From contig DATKMM010000004.1 in the NCBI GenBank assembly GCA_035541855.1, positions 1 to 16,508 of the forward strand: a stretch of DNA of 16,508 bases, read 5' to 3'. Each line of letters opens with the position of its first letter. Positions within the stretch are counted from its first letter, which is position 1. A program made the position numbers and the translations under genes. Positions 1 to 7,560 of the stretch are shown in pieces. This stretch comes from JAJXYP01 sp035541855 (GTDB lineage Bacteria; Patescibacteriota; Minisyncoccia; UBA6257; 2-01-FULL-56-20). Below the pieces are notes generated by a model. It was not told the DNA's origin. It was given only the letters and a program-made list of their open reading frames with translations, and searched no databases.

Positions 1-109
1 GCCTGGATTCTAAGATACTAAATAACAAAAATCAAATATGAACGAAAAGATTGATGATAGCGGCCAGGGCGATCAGCACCCAGACGAGATTGAAGGGTAC
101 CTGACACCC
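1..109. other. Left-edge sequence without a supported gene
   Basis: No complete gene can be supported here. On the minus strand, directly after the TAA stop of the Clp-like gene and in the same frame, the sequence stays open from 109 to a TGA at 32-34. It would encode a hydrophobic stretch containing LVWVLIALAAIINLFV. There is no ATG in that stretch and no ribosome binding site, so it is not called as a gene. An open frame starting at 38 on the plus strand is antisense to the Clp-like gene and looks like a high-GC shadow. Confidence 0.4.
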
Positions 110-2614
110 TTATTCGAATCCGAACGACTCGTCTTTGAACACCAGCTTCACGCGGGCGCCTTTCGCAACCTTCTTCGCGAGAATCGCCTCGGCGAGCGGG
201 GCGCGGATCTTTTCTTCGATCACGCGCCGGAGCGGCCGCGCGCCGAACGCCGGGTCATATCCGAGCTTCACGAGCTGCGCCACCGCCTCCGGCGAAAATT
301 CGATCGAGATCCCCTGCTCCTTCACCGTGTCCGCGAACTCCTGCAGGTTGATCAGCACGATCTGGCCCAGTTCCTTCGGCTCCAGGTTTTTGAAAATAAT
401 GACCTTCGAAAAACGATTGATGAGCTCCGGCTTGAACACGTCCACCAGCCGCTTTTTAAGATATTCCGCGATGTCCGTCATGGATTCGCCCTTCCCGAGC
501 GCGTCGTTGATGATGTCCGAGTGCGCGTTCGAGGTCGCGATCACGATCGTGTTCGTGAAGTCCACCGTGCGGCCCAGCCCGTCCGTGAGCCGGCCGTCAT
601 CGAGCACCTGTAAAAATAAATTCAAAATATCCGGGAACGCTTTCTCGAACTCGTCGAGCAGGACCAGACTGTACGGCTTTTCGAGCACAGCATCCGTGAG
701 CGCGCCGCGCGTCTGCCCGTCCGGCGACCCGATGAACCGCGCGAAGCTCGCCTTGTCCTGGTATTCCGTCATGTCGAACCGCGTCATCAGCTTCTCCGAA
801 CCGAACTGGATGTCGGCCAGGATCTTCGCGAGCTCGGTCTTGCCGACGCCGGTCGGGCCGACGAAAAGGAAGCTCGCGATCGGCCCGCCCTTCCGCGCGA
901 GGCCGCTCCGGTATTCGCGCAGCGCGGTCGCGACCGCTTTTACCGCCTCCTCCTGGTCCACCAGCCGTTTATGGATGATATCCTCCATGTTCAAAAGCTT
1001 CTCCGCCTCCTCGCCCTGCGCCTCGTGGATGGGAATGTGCGTCTTGGCCTCGGCGACCGCCGTCACGAGGTCCGGCCCCACCTGCTTCTCGCCGCGGCGC
1101 TCGGCGTCCACGACCGCGCTCTTCAGAAGCTCTTCCGCGCTCGACGGCAAAAACTTCCCATGCAGGTACTTCTTCGCCAGTTCGACCGCCCGTTTGACCG
1201 CGCCGAAGCTGATCGTGACGTTCCCCTGCCGCTCCAGGATCATGCTTTCGTACGTCAGTACCTTTTCCGCGTCGGCCGGAGCGATCTCGTTCACGCGGAT
1301 GATCTCGAACGCGCCGACGAAATCGCTGCGCGGCTCGATGAACTCCTTGAACTCTTTCGGATAGGTGGCGCCCACGATCGGGAATGAGTTGTTCATGATG
1401 ACCGGCATCAGGGCGTCAGCGGCGGAAAGGTATGCATTGCCGGACGTTTTCACGAGGTTGTGGATGTCGGGAATGTAAACGATGATGTTGCCGGCCAGAT
1501 AGATCTCCTCGACGATCGTCTTCAGGCGCGCGTTCAGCACGTCCGGCGTCGCCCCGGCCACGAGGCCCTGGAGCTCGAGCGACACCAGCCGCTTGTCGAA
1601 AAGCGCCCGCGGCACGTCGTCCTTCGCGAGGCGGAACGCGAGATGCTGGACGACCGCCTCCTTGCCGATGCCCGCATCGCCGACGAGGAGCGCGTTCGGG
1701 TTCGTCGGACGCGCGAGCGTCTCGACGAGCTGTTCGTATTCCGCTTCGTGGCCGATCAGGAACCCGATCTGCCGGTCGCGCGCGAGGTCCGTGAAATCGG
1801 TGCCGTAGGCATCGAGCGTCGGCGTCGGGCGCGAGGTCCACGCGCGGTTCATCACGCGGTGGCGGATGTGGCGGTGCGACTCCAGGACGAATCCGCCAAG
1901 CATGGCCGGCAGGCCGCCCAAACCGCGGGCGCGCGCGCCCGAACTGAAGATAAGCGCCCGTTCGATATCCCCCGGTTCGACAGCGAACAGATTGAACAGC
2001 CGGTCGACGTTCGCGTCGCCGACCTTCGGGAGCGCCGAGAAAAGGTCGCTCACCTCGACAAAATCATGCCCGGCGGCGAGCGCCTGGCCGAATGCGGCGA
2101 TCGCGAGCACCTCGGCGCTTTTCAAAAGCTCCGCCTTCGGCACCGGCGCGGCCGGTGACGCCCCGATGAACTCATCGAGCTTCTGCCGGAAATCCGCCGG
2201 CGGGACATCGAGCCGGCGCAGGCCGTTCACGACCTCGGGATATTCCAGCAGGCGCTCCGTCATTTCCAAAAAGAAACCGCGGCGCGCCAGCATGCTCGAA
2301 TCGAACGCCCGTTCGAGGGCTCCGAACGCCGACGGGCGGAATATTCTGGCGATGTTGACGGCCCCCGCCTTCGGCAGTTCGGCGATCGGCAGGTCTCCCT
2401 GGCCGCGATGGATGAAAAGATCGAGCAGGAAAAGCGCCAGGAAAACGCCAATGAACCGCAGGCGCGCCATGCCCGAAATAAGGAAGGTGAAGGCCGCGGC
2501 GGCGACAACCAGATAAACGATCCAGGTCATGACGCGGACGAGCAGCCGCCCGGCGAAGCTCATGCCAAGCCGGGGGTCATGAAAAGCGATCTGCAGATTC
2601 GGTTTGGTCTCCAT
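110..2614 (-). CDS. Membrane-anchored ClpC-like double AAA+ protein with a degenerate first ATPase domain
   Basis: The product has 834 residues if it starts at the ATG at 2614, 5 nt after the upstream membrane-protein gene; an in-frame start at 2647 would overlap that gene. Two hydrophobic helices (about 29-49 and 53-69) are followed by a divergent Clp N-domain-like region (about 100-225) and two AAA+ domains. Domain 2 looks active: Walker A GPTGVGKT (586-593), Walker B LVLLDE (650-655), sensor Asn near 696, INRF arginine-finger segment near 734 and GAR sensor 2 near 793. Domain 1 looks inactive: the P-loop reads GDAGIGKE with Glu in place of Thr/Ser, Walker B reads VYIPDIH instead of LFIDEIH, and the usual ERRF finger is replaced by VGAF. 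The aromatic pore loops of both domains (KYRG and GYVG in ClpC) are absent, as is a ClpP-docking VGF/IGF tripeptide. There is no long ClpB coiled coil. Family membership is clear. A chaperone or unfoldase role is doubtful, and a structural or regulatory membrane ATPase is an alternative. Confidence 0.88.
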   Translation of the reverse strand: METKPNLQIAFHDPRLGMSFAGRLLVRVMTWIVYLVVAAAAFTFLISGMARLRFIGVFLALFLLDLFIHRGQGDLPIAELPKAGAVNIARIFRPSAFGALERAFDSSMLARRGFFLEMTERLLEYPEVVNGLRRLDVPPADFRQKLDEFIGASPAAPVPKAELLKSAEVLAIAAFGQALAAGHDFVEVSDLFSALPKVGDANVDRLFNLFAVEPGDIERALIFSSGARARGLGGLPAMLGGFVLESHRHIRHRVMNRAWTSRPTPTLDAYGTDFTDLARDRQIGFLIGHEAEYEQLVETLARPTNPNALLVGDAGIGKEAVVQHLAFRLAKDDVPRALFDKRLVSLELQGLVAGATPDVLNARLKTIVEEIYLAGNIIVYIPDIHNLVKTSGNAYLSAADALMPVIMNNSFPIVGATYPKEFKEFIEPRSDFVGAFEIIRVNEIAPADAEKVLTYESMILERQGNVTISFGAVKRAVELAKKYLHGKFLPSSAEELLKSAVVDAERRGEKQVGPDLVTAVAEAKTHIPIHEAQGEEAEKLLNMEDIIHKRLVDQEEAVKAVATALREYRSGLARKGGPIASFLFVGPTGVGKTELAKILADIQFGSEKLMTRFDMTEYQDKASFARFIGSPDGQTRGALTDAVLEKPYSLVLLDEFEKAFPDILNLFLQVLDDGRLTDGLGRTVDFTNTIVIATSNAHSDIINDALGKGESMTDIAEYLKKRLVDVFKPELINRFSKVIIFKNLEPKELGQIVLINLQEFADTVKEQGISIEFSPEAVAQLVKLGYDPAFGARPLRRVIEEKIRAPLAEAILAKKVAKGARVKLVFKDESFGFE

Positions 2615-2619
2615 GGTGG

Positions 2620-2970
2620 CTATACCTTGCCCGTCACGACGTACCACAGGATCGCGGCCGGTATCGCGAGCCAGACGAGATAGGCCGCCGCGAAGCAGAT
2701 CGCGATCACGAGATAGACCGCGCCGCCGATGATGACGCGGCCGGTGCGGAAAACGACGCCCAGGATGCGGCCAATGATGGAATAATCCTTATAGAGCGGT
2801 TCGAAAAAATGCCGCAGGGTGATCTTGACGGCGAAGGTCTGGTCAGCCGCCTCGAGCGTGACCATCAGCTGGTTGCCGATGGCGCGCGAGCCATGGACAT
2901 ACCAGTGGTGGAAAAAATCGCCGATACGGTAGAGAAATCGCTGGACAAGGTAAACCGGCGCGAAATCCAT
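2620..2970 (-). CDS. Small integral membrane protein upstream of the Clp-like gene
   Basis: I do not recognise a named family. The 116-residue product has a polar, aromatic-rich N-terminal half (YRIGDFFHHWYVHGSRAIGN, about 15-34) and a segment with alternating charges (about 38-60). The C-terminal half is strongly hydrophobic (about 66-112) and could form one or two membrane helices, ending VVTGKV. There is no cleavable signal peptide. It starts 25 nt after pyrG stops and ends 5 nt before the Clp-like ATG, so it is almost certainly cotranscribed with that ATPase. Since both proteins are membrane-embedded, a joint complex is a reasonable inference but not shown. The ribosome binding site is weak (AAGG close to the ATG). 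The Clp-like gene's own AAGG lies inside the end of this gene, consistent with translational coupling. Confidence 0.75.
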   Translation of the reverse strand: MDFAPVYLVQRFLYRIGDFFHHWYVHGSRAIGNQLMVTLEAADQTFAVKITLRHFFEPLYKDYSIIGRILGVVFRTGRVIIGGAVYLVIAICFAAAYLVWLAIPAAILWYVVTGKV

Positions 2971-2995
2971 GCCTTAATGATAGCACCCCGCAGGA

Positions 2996-4675
2996 CTACT
3001 TGCGACGGATGGCGGCTTTGACGAACTCCCGGAACAGCGGATGCGGCCGGAGCGGGCGCGATTTGAGCTCGGGATGGAACTGGCTGCCGAGGAAGAACGG
3101 ATGCTTCGTGCGCGGGAGCTCGGCGATCTCCATCAGGCGGCGGTCCGGAGAGAAACCGGAAAAGACCAGGCCATGTTTTTCGAGGGTTTTAATGAAATCG
3201 GGATTAACCTCATAGCGATGGCGGTGGCGCTCGGAGATGAGCGGCTCGCCGTACGCGCCATAGGCGATCGTACCCTTTTTGAGGGATGCCGGGTACGCGC
3301 CAAGCCGCATGGTCGCGCCATAATCCTTCGCCGCCATGTTCTTCTTCTGCTCCGGCATGATGTCGATGACCGGATCCGGCGTCTTCGGATCGATCTCCGT
3401 GGTGTTCGCCCTCTTCAACCCCGCCACGTGGCGCGCGAACTCGATGACCGCGAGCTGCATGCCGTAGCACAGCCCGAAATACGGGACCTTATGTTCGCGG
3501 CAGTAGCGGATCGCCGCGATCTTGCCCTCGACGCCGCGCGAACCGAACCCGCCCGGGATCACGACGCCGTCGAACCGCGCCAGCGATCTCAGCGCCGCCG
3601 CCCGCTTCGCGTCCGAACCGTGCTCGAACTCCTCGCTGTTGATCCATTCGATCACCGGCTCCCGCTTCCAATGATACGCGGCGTGCTTGATCGCTTCGAG
3701 CACCGAAATATATGAATCAGTGAGATTGAAGTCGCCGGAGTCGAAATATTTCCCGACGACGCCGATACGGACGGCGCGACCGGGATCCGCGGCGACCTCG
3801 GCGGCCGTTTTCGCGACCACGCGCGACAGCGCGCGCCACTCTTTCAGATCGTGCGTCCGCGAACGCAATCCAAGTTTCGCGATCAGCCGGTCGCTCAATT
3901 TTTCCCGCTCGAAATTCAGCGGCACGTCGTAGATGCTCGAAACGTTCGGCGCCGAGATGACGTCCTCTTCCGCGACGCCGCACATGAGCGAAAGTTTTTC
4001 CTTCCTTTTTTTGTCGAGCGGCACCGGCGCGCGGCCGAAAATGAAATCCGGCTGGAGGCCGACGCCGTTCAGGTCGCGCACGGCGTGCTGGGTCGGCTTC
4101 GTCTTCAGCTCCGTGCCGCCCGCGCCGAGCGAAGGGATGGAGCTCACGAGCGCGAGCAGGACGTCCTCCGGCCGCTTCAGCCGCAGCATCCGCACCGCTT
4201 CCAGGAATAAAATATTCTCGTATTCGCCGACCGTGCCGCCGATCTCGATGAGCGCGACGTCCGCGTTCGCCGCTTTCGCCGCGCGGTTGATGCGGCCGAT
4301 GACCTCGAGCGGGATATACGGCACGACAGACACCGACCTCCCGCCGTATTCGAGGTTCCGCTCGCGGCGGATGACGTCGAGATAGATGCTGCCGGTCGTC
4401 ATGTAGTTCGCACGGGTCAGGTCGCGGTCAAGGAACCGCTCATAATTTCCCATGTCCTGATCGCATTCCATTCCGTCATCTAAAACAAAGACCTCACCGT
4501 GCTCGGTGGGGTTCATGGTTCCCGCATCAACATTAACATAGGGATCGATCTTTAATGAAGTGACTTCAAACCCGCGCGCCTGCAGGATCTTTCCGATGGA
4601 TGCCGAGGTGATGCCTTTGCCGACGCCCGACATCACGCCGCCAACCACGAAAATATACTTGAGATTTTTTGCCAT
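2996..4675 (-). CDS. pyrG: CTP synthase (glutamine-hydrolysing)
   Basis: The enzyme converts UTP to CTP using ATP and glutamine, the last step of pyrimidine nucleotide synthesis, in the cytoplasm. The 559-residue product is full length for the family. The N-terminal synthase domain begins KYIFVVGGVMSGVGKGI, the family P-loop region, followed by LKIDPYVNVDAGTM (about 41-54) and a GGTVGEYE motif near 146. The C-terminal class I glutaminase domain carries the nucleophile Cys403 in FGLCYGMQ and the His534/Glu536 pair in SQFHPE. The ATG at 4675 places the family's start motif right at the N-terminus. It is the first gene of a run continuing into the small membrane protein and Clp-like genes, and has a candidate promoter in the spacer upstream. 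Confidence 0.97.
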   Translation of the reverse strand: MAKNLKYIFVVGGVMSGVGKGITSASIGKILQARGFEVTSLKIDPYVNVDAGTMNPTEHGEVFVLDDGMECDQDMGNYERFLDRDLTRANYMTTGSIYLDVIRRERNLEYGGRSVSVVPYIPLEVIGRINRAAKAANADVALIEIGGTVGEYENILFLEAVRMLRLKRPEDVLLALVSSIPSLGAGGTELKTKPTQHAVRDLNGVGLQPDFIFGRAPVPLDKKRKEKLSLMCGVAEEDVISAPNVSSIYDVPLNFEREKLSDRLIAKLGLRSRTHDLKEWRALSRVVAKTAAEVAADPGRAVRIGVVGKYFDSGDFNLTDSYISVLEAIKHAAYHWKREPVIEWINSEEFEHGSDAKRAAALRSLARFDGVVIPGGFGSRGVEGKIAAIRYCREHKVPYFGLCYGMQLAVIEFARHVAGLKRANTTEIDPKTPDPVIDIMPEQKKNMAAKDYGATMRLGAYPASLKKGTIAYGAYGEPLISERHRHRYEVNPDFIKTLEKHGLVFSGFSPDRRLMEIAELPRTKHPFFLGSQFHPELKSRPLRPHPLFREFVKAAIRRK

Positions 4676-4700
4676 GGACTGGAAGTGGAGACTAAGGGGT

Positions 4701-4829
4701 GAGAGCTAGGAGATGGGAGCTAGGAGCTAGGAGGTACGAATGAAGGATAATCCAAAAAATCCCGTTCGTCAAAAAAACTTGTGCATATCTCTTACCTCCT
4801 ACCTCATATCTCCAAGCTCTAAGCTCCAA
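4701..4829. repeat. AGCTAGG-type tandem repeats forming an imperfect inverted repeat
   Basis: The 161-bp spacer between the histidine kinase stop and the pyrG start contains three AGCTAGGAG units (4704-4712, 4718-4726, 4725-4733) on the plus strand. A pyrimidine-rich arm (about 4792-4829) is their imperfect reverse complement. The best block is TAGGAGGTA (4728-4736) against TACCTCCTA (4793-4801), nine pairs, with degenerate pairing beyond. The roughly 55-nt loop holds A-runs and the candidate pyrG promoter. Its origin is unknown; a dispersed intergenic repeat family is one possibility. No T-run follows, so it is not a classical terminator. Confidence 0.6.
4744..4772 (-). promoter_or_regulatory. 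Candidate pyrG promoter
   Basis: Read on the minus strand, TTGACG (4767-4772) and TATCCT (4744-4749) are separated by 17 nt. They match the sigma-70 type -35 at five of six and the -10 at four of six positions. Transcription would begin near 4737, giving a leader of about 60 nt to the pyrG ATG at 4675. That leader consists largely of the CT-rich strand of the AGCTAGG repeat. Assigned by eye only. Confidence 0.45.
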
Positions 4830-4836
4830 ACTCCCC

Positions 4837-6174
4837 CTACAACAGATACTCCCCGCCCGCCTCGTGCTTCGGGACGAGGTTCGGGTCGGTAGGCAGGGTA
4901 AACGTCATCGTCGTACCCCGGTTCAGCTCGGATTCCGCCCAGATCTCGCCGCCATGCGCCTTCACGATGCCGCGCGCGATATAGAGGCCAAGCCCGGAAC
5001 CTTCCGTCTGCAGCTTCATGGCATTCTCGGCCCGATAGAACTTATTGAACAGTTTCGGCATGTCCTCCGGCGGGATGCCGATACCCGTATCCTTCACGCT
5101 GACCGCCACGTATGGCCGGCCGGGCACCTGGTCGGCCTTCACGATGACCTCCCCGTTCTCGATGTTGTAGCGGATGGCGTTCTCGATAAGGTTCACCAGC
5201 ACGAGCGGCAGCCGCTTCGGATCGATCATCACGTGCGGGAGGTCGCCCGCCGGCCGGTCGAAATACAGTTTGACGCCCGCTTTTTGCGCGGACGGCAGGA
5301 CGTCGGCCAGCACCTTCCCAATGAAGGCGACGAGGTCGGTATCCTCGAACGCATAGCCGAACTCGCCCTCTTCCATTTTCGCGATGTTCAAAAGGTCCTC
5401 GATGCGGCGCAGGAGTCCCTGGCTTGCGGCGAGCGCGTTCTGCACGATCATCTTGTCCGTATCGTTCAGCTCCGTCGCCGTCGCCAGGGACTGGATCGCC
5501 CACGTGATGTCGGTCACCGGCCCCCGGAGCTGGTGCGACGCCACCGTGACGAACTCGCTCTTCGAGCGGACCGCTTCGACGAACGCCGTCTGGTTGCGGA
5601 CGATCTTCATGAACGCGAACGGGACGCCCTTCTCGTTGGCGAGCGGCGCCGTCGTCACGCGGAACTCCGACTGCGGATCGACAAACGAAAGGTCGGCAAC
5701 CTGGGGATACTCGCCCTCTTTTGACCGCGCGACCACGCGCGGCGCGAGCGACGGGAACACCACCTGCACGAGCGTGCGCCATCCGGCCGCCTCGACGTCG
5801 CGGGGCGAAAGCACGTGGCCCACCACGTCATCCGCGCGCAGATGGAACAGCCGTTCCGCCGCCGGATTGAAAAAAATAACGCGGAACCCTTCTTCGTAAA
5901 CAATGATCGCATCGTCCAGTATGCCGAGGATGCCGGCCAGCTCGCTGCGCTCCGTCATGGCGCCCAGGTCCGTCTGCGCCGCGTGATACATGCCGACAAA
6001 TGCAAGGATGAAGACAATGGCCAGCAGCGCCCCTTCCACCAGCAGCAGGAACGGGGACGTCACCGCGATGACGTCGACCACGAACGCCGCCATAACGACG
6101 GCAAGCAAAACCCAAACCAGCCAGAAACCCTCCCGGGCGACGACGTCTAGAAACTTTGGCTGCCGCTTGTCCAT
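4837..6174 (-). CDS. PAS-domain sensor histidine kinase, orphan in this window
   Basis: This is a membrane-bound histidine autokinase of 445 residues. Two membrane helices (about 17-36 and 40-62) have almost no extracytoplasmic loop between them, so sensing is probably cytoplasmic or within the membrane. A PAS domain follows (about 76-195, with ILDDAIIVYEEGFRVIFFNP). The HisKA domain has the phospho-acceptor His214 in SHQLRGPVTD. The HATPase domain shows the N box (NLIENAIRYN, about 328-337), G1 box DTGIGIP (about 362-368), the F-box segment NKFYRAE and G2 box GSGLGL (392-397). All catalytic motifs look intact. It starts 13 nt after the exonuclease gene ends, placing it last in the ruvB run. 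No response regulator is encoded nearby, so its partner lies elsewhere. The signal is unknown. Confidence 0.93.
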   Translation of the reverse strand: MDKRQPKFLDVVAREGFWLVWVLLAVVMAAFVVDVIAVTSPFLLLVEGALLAIVFILAFVGMYHAAQTDLGAMTERSELAGILGILDDAIIVYEEGFRVIFFNPAAERLFHLRADDVVGHVLSPRDVEAAGWRTLVQVVFPSLAPRVVARSKEGEYPQVADLSFVDPQSEFRVTTAPLANEKGVPFAFMKIVRNQTAFVEAVRSKSEFVTVASHQLRGPVTDITWAIQSLATATELNDTDKMIVQNALAASQGLLRRIEDLLNIAKMEEGEFGYAFEDTDLVAFIGKVLADVLPSAQKAGVKLYFDRPAGDLPHVMIDPKRLPLVLVNLIENAIRYNIENGEVIVKADQVPGRPYVAVSVKDTGIGIPPEDMPKLFNKFYRAENAMKLQTEGSGLGLYIARGIVKAHGGEIWAESELNRGTTMTFTLPTDPNLVPKHEAGGEYLL

Positions 6175-6187
6175 ATCCCTAATGATA

Positions 6188-7096
6188 TCAGAATAGCGAG
6201 CCTTGTGCCGGCTTGGCCGCCGGCCTTCCGGCGATCTCCCCGTCCAGCCGCTTCAATAAGGTTGCCGAACCAAGCGTTTTGAAGTAATCAGCGAGCGCCG
6301 CGCGGTCATTCCGGACAGCAAGCGAATCGATGTCCCCCAGCTCGACCGGCACGTGCCGATCGAGGACCACCAGCTCCTTCGAAAGCTCTGCCTCTTTCCT
6401 GAAGGTCCGCAGCCGCTCCGCGATTTTCGAATCCGCAGGGGCGCGCCGTAAAACGCCTTCGACCGTGCCGAACCGCCGGAGGATCTCCGTCGCCGTTTTC
6501 GGACCGATCCCGGGAACGCCCTTGATATTGTCCGATGCGTCGCCGACGAGCGCTTTGTAATCGACCAGGTTTGCCGGCGGCAGGCCGTATTTTTCCACGA
6601 CGGCCTTCTCGTCATAAATGGTCGTGTCGCTCACGCCTTTGTTGAAAATGCGGACCACGACCTTCTCGTCCTCGACGAGCTGCAGCGTGTCGCGGTCGCC
6701 GGTCAGGATGACGACCTGCAGGCCCGGTCCCCCGCGGAACTTTTCCGCGAGCGTCGCGATGAGGTCGTCCGCCTCGAATCCCGGCTTTTCAAATGTCGCG
6801 ACACCGAAGGCCCTGAAGAGGTCGTGCGCCTCCACGATCTGCGCGATGAGCTCGGCGGCGGCCGGCGGCCTCTGGGCCTTGTACCCGGCGTACTTTTTAT
6901 CCCGGAACGTCGGCTCCGGCCGATCGAAAAGCGCCGCGGCATAGTCGGGCTTGTCCTCGCGCCATAATTTCAGGAGGATCGAGCATATCCCGTACAGCGC
7001 GCCGGTCGGTCGGCCGTCGGGCCCGGTGAACGGCGGCAGGGCGTGGAATGCGCGGTGGATGATGGAGTTCGCGTCGATCAGGAGAAGCCGCTTCAT
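6188..7096 (-). CDS. Stand-alone 5'-3' exonuclease (PolA N-terminal nuclease family)
   Basis: The product is a structure-specific 5' nuclease of the flap/RNase H-like kind that forms the N-terminus of DNA polymerase I, expected to remove RNA primers and 5' flaps. The 302-residue protein stops after the nuclease domain and has no polymerase. Metal-binding acidic residues are present: D8, D58, E108, D110, D111, D134, D136, D186 and D189. A helix-hairpin-helix motif GVPGIGPKTA lies at 193-202. The GDRDTLQL and VGDASDNI segments are diagnostic. The C-terminus ends QGSLF, resembling a beta-clamp-binding pentapeptide. Its ATG overlaps the tsaE stop by 4 nt (ATGA arrangement), indicating translational coupling. 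A separate polymerase would have to be encoded elsewhere. Confidence 0.93.
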   Translation of the reverse strand: MKRLLLIDANSIIHRAFHALPPFTGPDGRPTGALYGICSILLKLWREDKPDYAAALFDRPEPTFRDKKYAGYKAQRPPAAAELIAQIVEAHDLFRAFGVATFEKPGFEADDLIATLAEKFRGGPGLQVVILTGDRDTLQLVEDEKVVVRIFNKGVSDTTIYDEKAVVEKYGLPPANLVDYKALVGDASDNIKGVPGIGPKTATEILRRFGTVEGVLRRAPADSKIAERLRTFRKEAELSKELVVLDRHVPVELGDIDSLAVRNDRAALADYFKTLGSATLLKRLDGEIAGRPAAKPAQGSLF

Positions 7097-7560
7097 CCCG
7101 TTATTATAACCCCCCTTTCATTTTCCTTCCTGCCGTGCCGGAACCGGACCCAGACCGTCCCCGGCGGCAAAAGCTTTTTTATATTCTCCGGCCACTCGAC
7201 AAGGACGATATTTTCCGGGTCGGCCATGATCTCCCGGAGGCCCAGCACCTCGAGCGCATCCGGCTTTTTGATGCGGTAGGCATCGAGGTGATAAAGGTTC
7301 CCGAACCGGCCGGAGGACGGGCCGGAGAGGGCATATCGACGCATAAGCACGAACGTCGGACTGGCCACGCGGCGCCTGACGCCCAGGCCGCGCGCGAATC
7401 CCTGGGTGAATGTCGTTTTCCCCGCGCCGAGGTCTCCGGCGAGAGCGAACACGGCGGCGCGGACGCGGCGCTTCGGCCGGCGGCCCGCGGCGAGCTTCCG
7501 CGCGATGCTATCGCCGAGGTCCGCCGTCTTCCGGGAAGATGAACTTTGAAAAATTTTCAT
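7093..7560 (-). CDS. tsaE: tRNA threonylcarbamoyladenosine biosynthesis ATPase TsaE
   Basis: TsaE is the P-loop ATPase that works with the TsaB-TsaD complex to form t6A37 on ANN-decoding tRNAs. The 155-residue product has the usual family size. It carries Walker A GDLGAGKTT (42-50), the SPTF segment (67-70), LYHLDAYR (89-96) and the VEWPE motif (121-125), all hallmarks of the family. The ATG at 7560 is chosen because homologues begin shortly before the conserved LG..(I/L)A segment; an in-frame ATG at 7584 would add eight residues and lengthen the overlap. With the chosen start it overlaps the upstream lamin-tail gene by 53 nt and the downstream exonuclease by 4 nt. tsaB and tsaD are not in this window. 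Confidence 0.94.
   Translation of the reverse strand: MKIFQSSSSRKTADLGDSIARKLAAGRRPKRRVRAAVFALAGDLGAGKTTFTQGFARGLGVRRRVASPTFVLMRRYALSGPSSGRFGNLYHLDAYRIKKPDALEVLGLREIMADPENIVLVEWPENIKKLLPPGTVWVRFRHGRKENERGVIITG

Noticed and set aside
135..2516. Several long plus-strand open frames opposite the Clp-like gene
   Set aside because: Compositionally biased shadows (Ser/Arg-rich or Arg/His-rich) of a clear AAA+ gene; no independent signals.
4780..4788. TGTGCATAT, resembling a DnaA box with one mismatch
   Set aside because: A single degenerate match far from dnaA, in a repeat-rich spacer; expected by chance.
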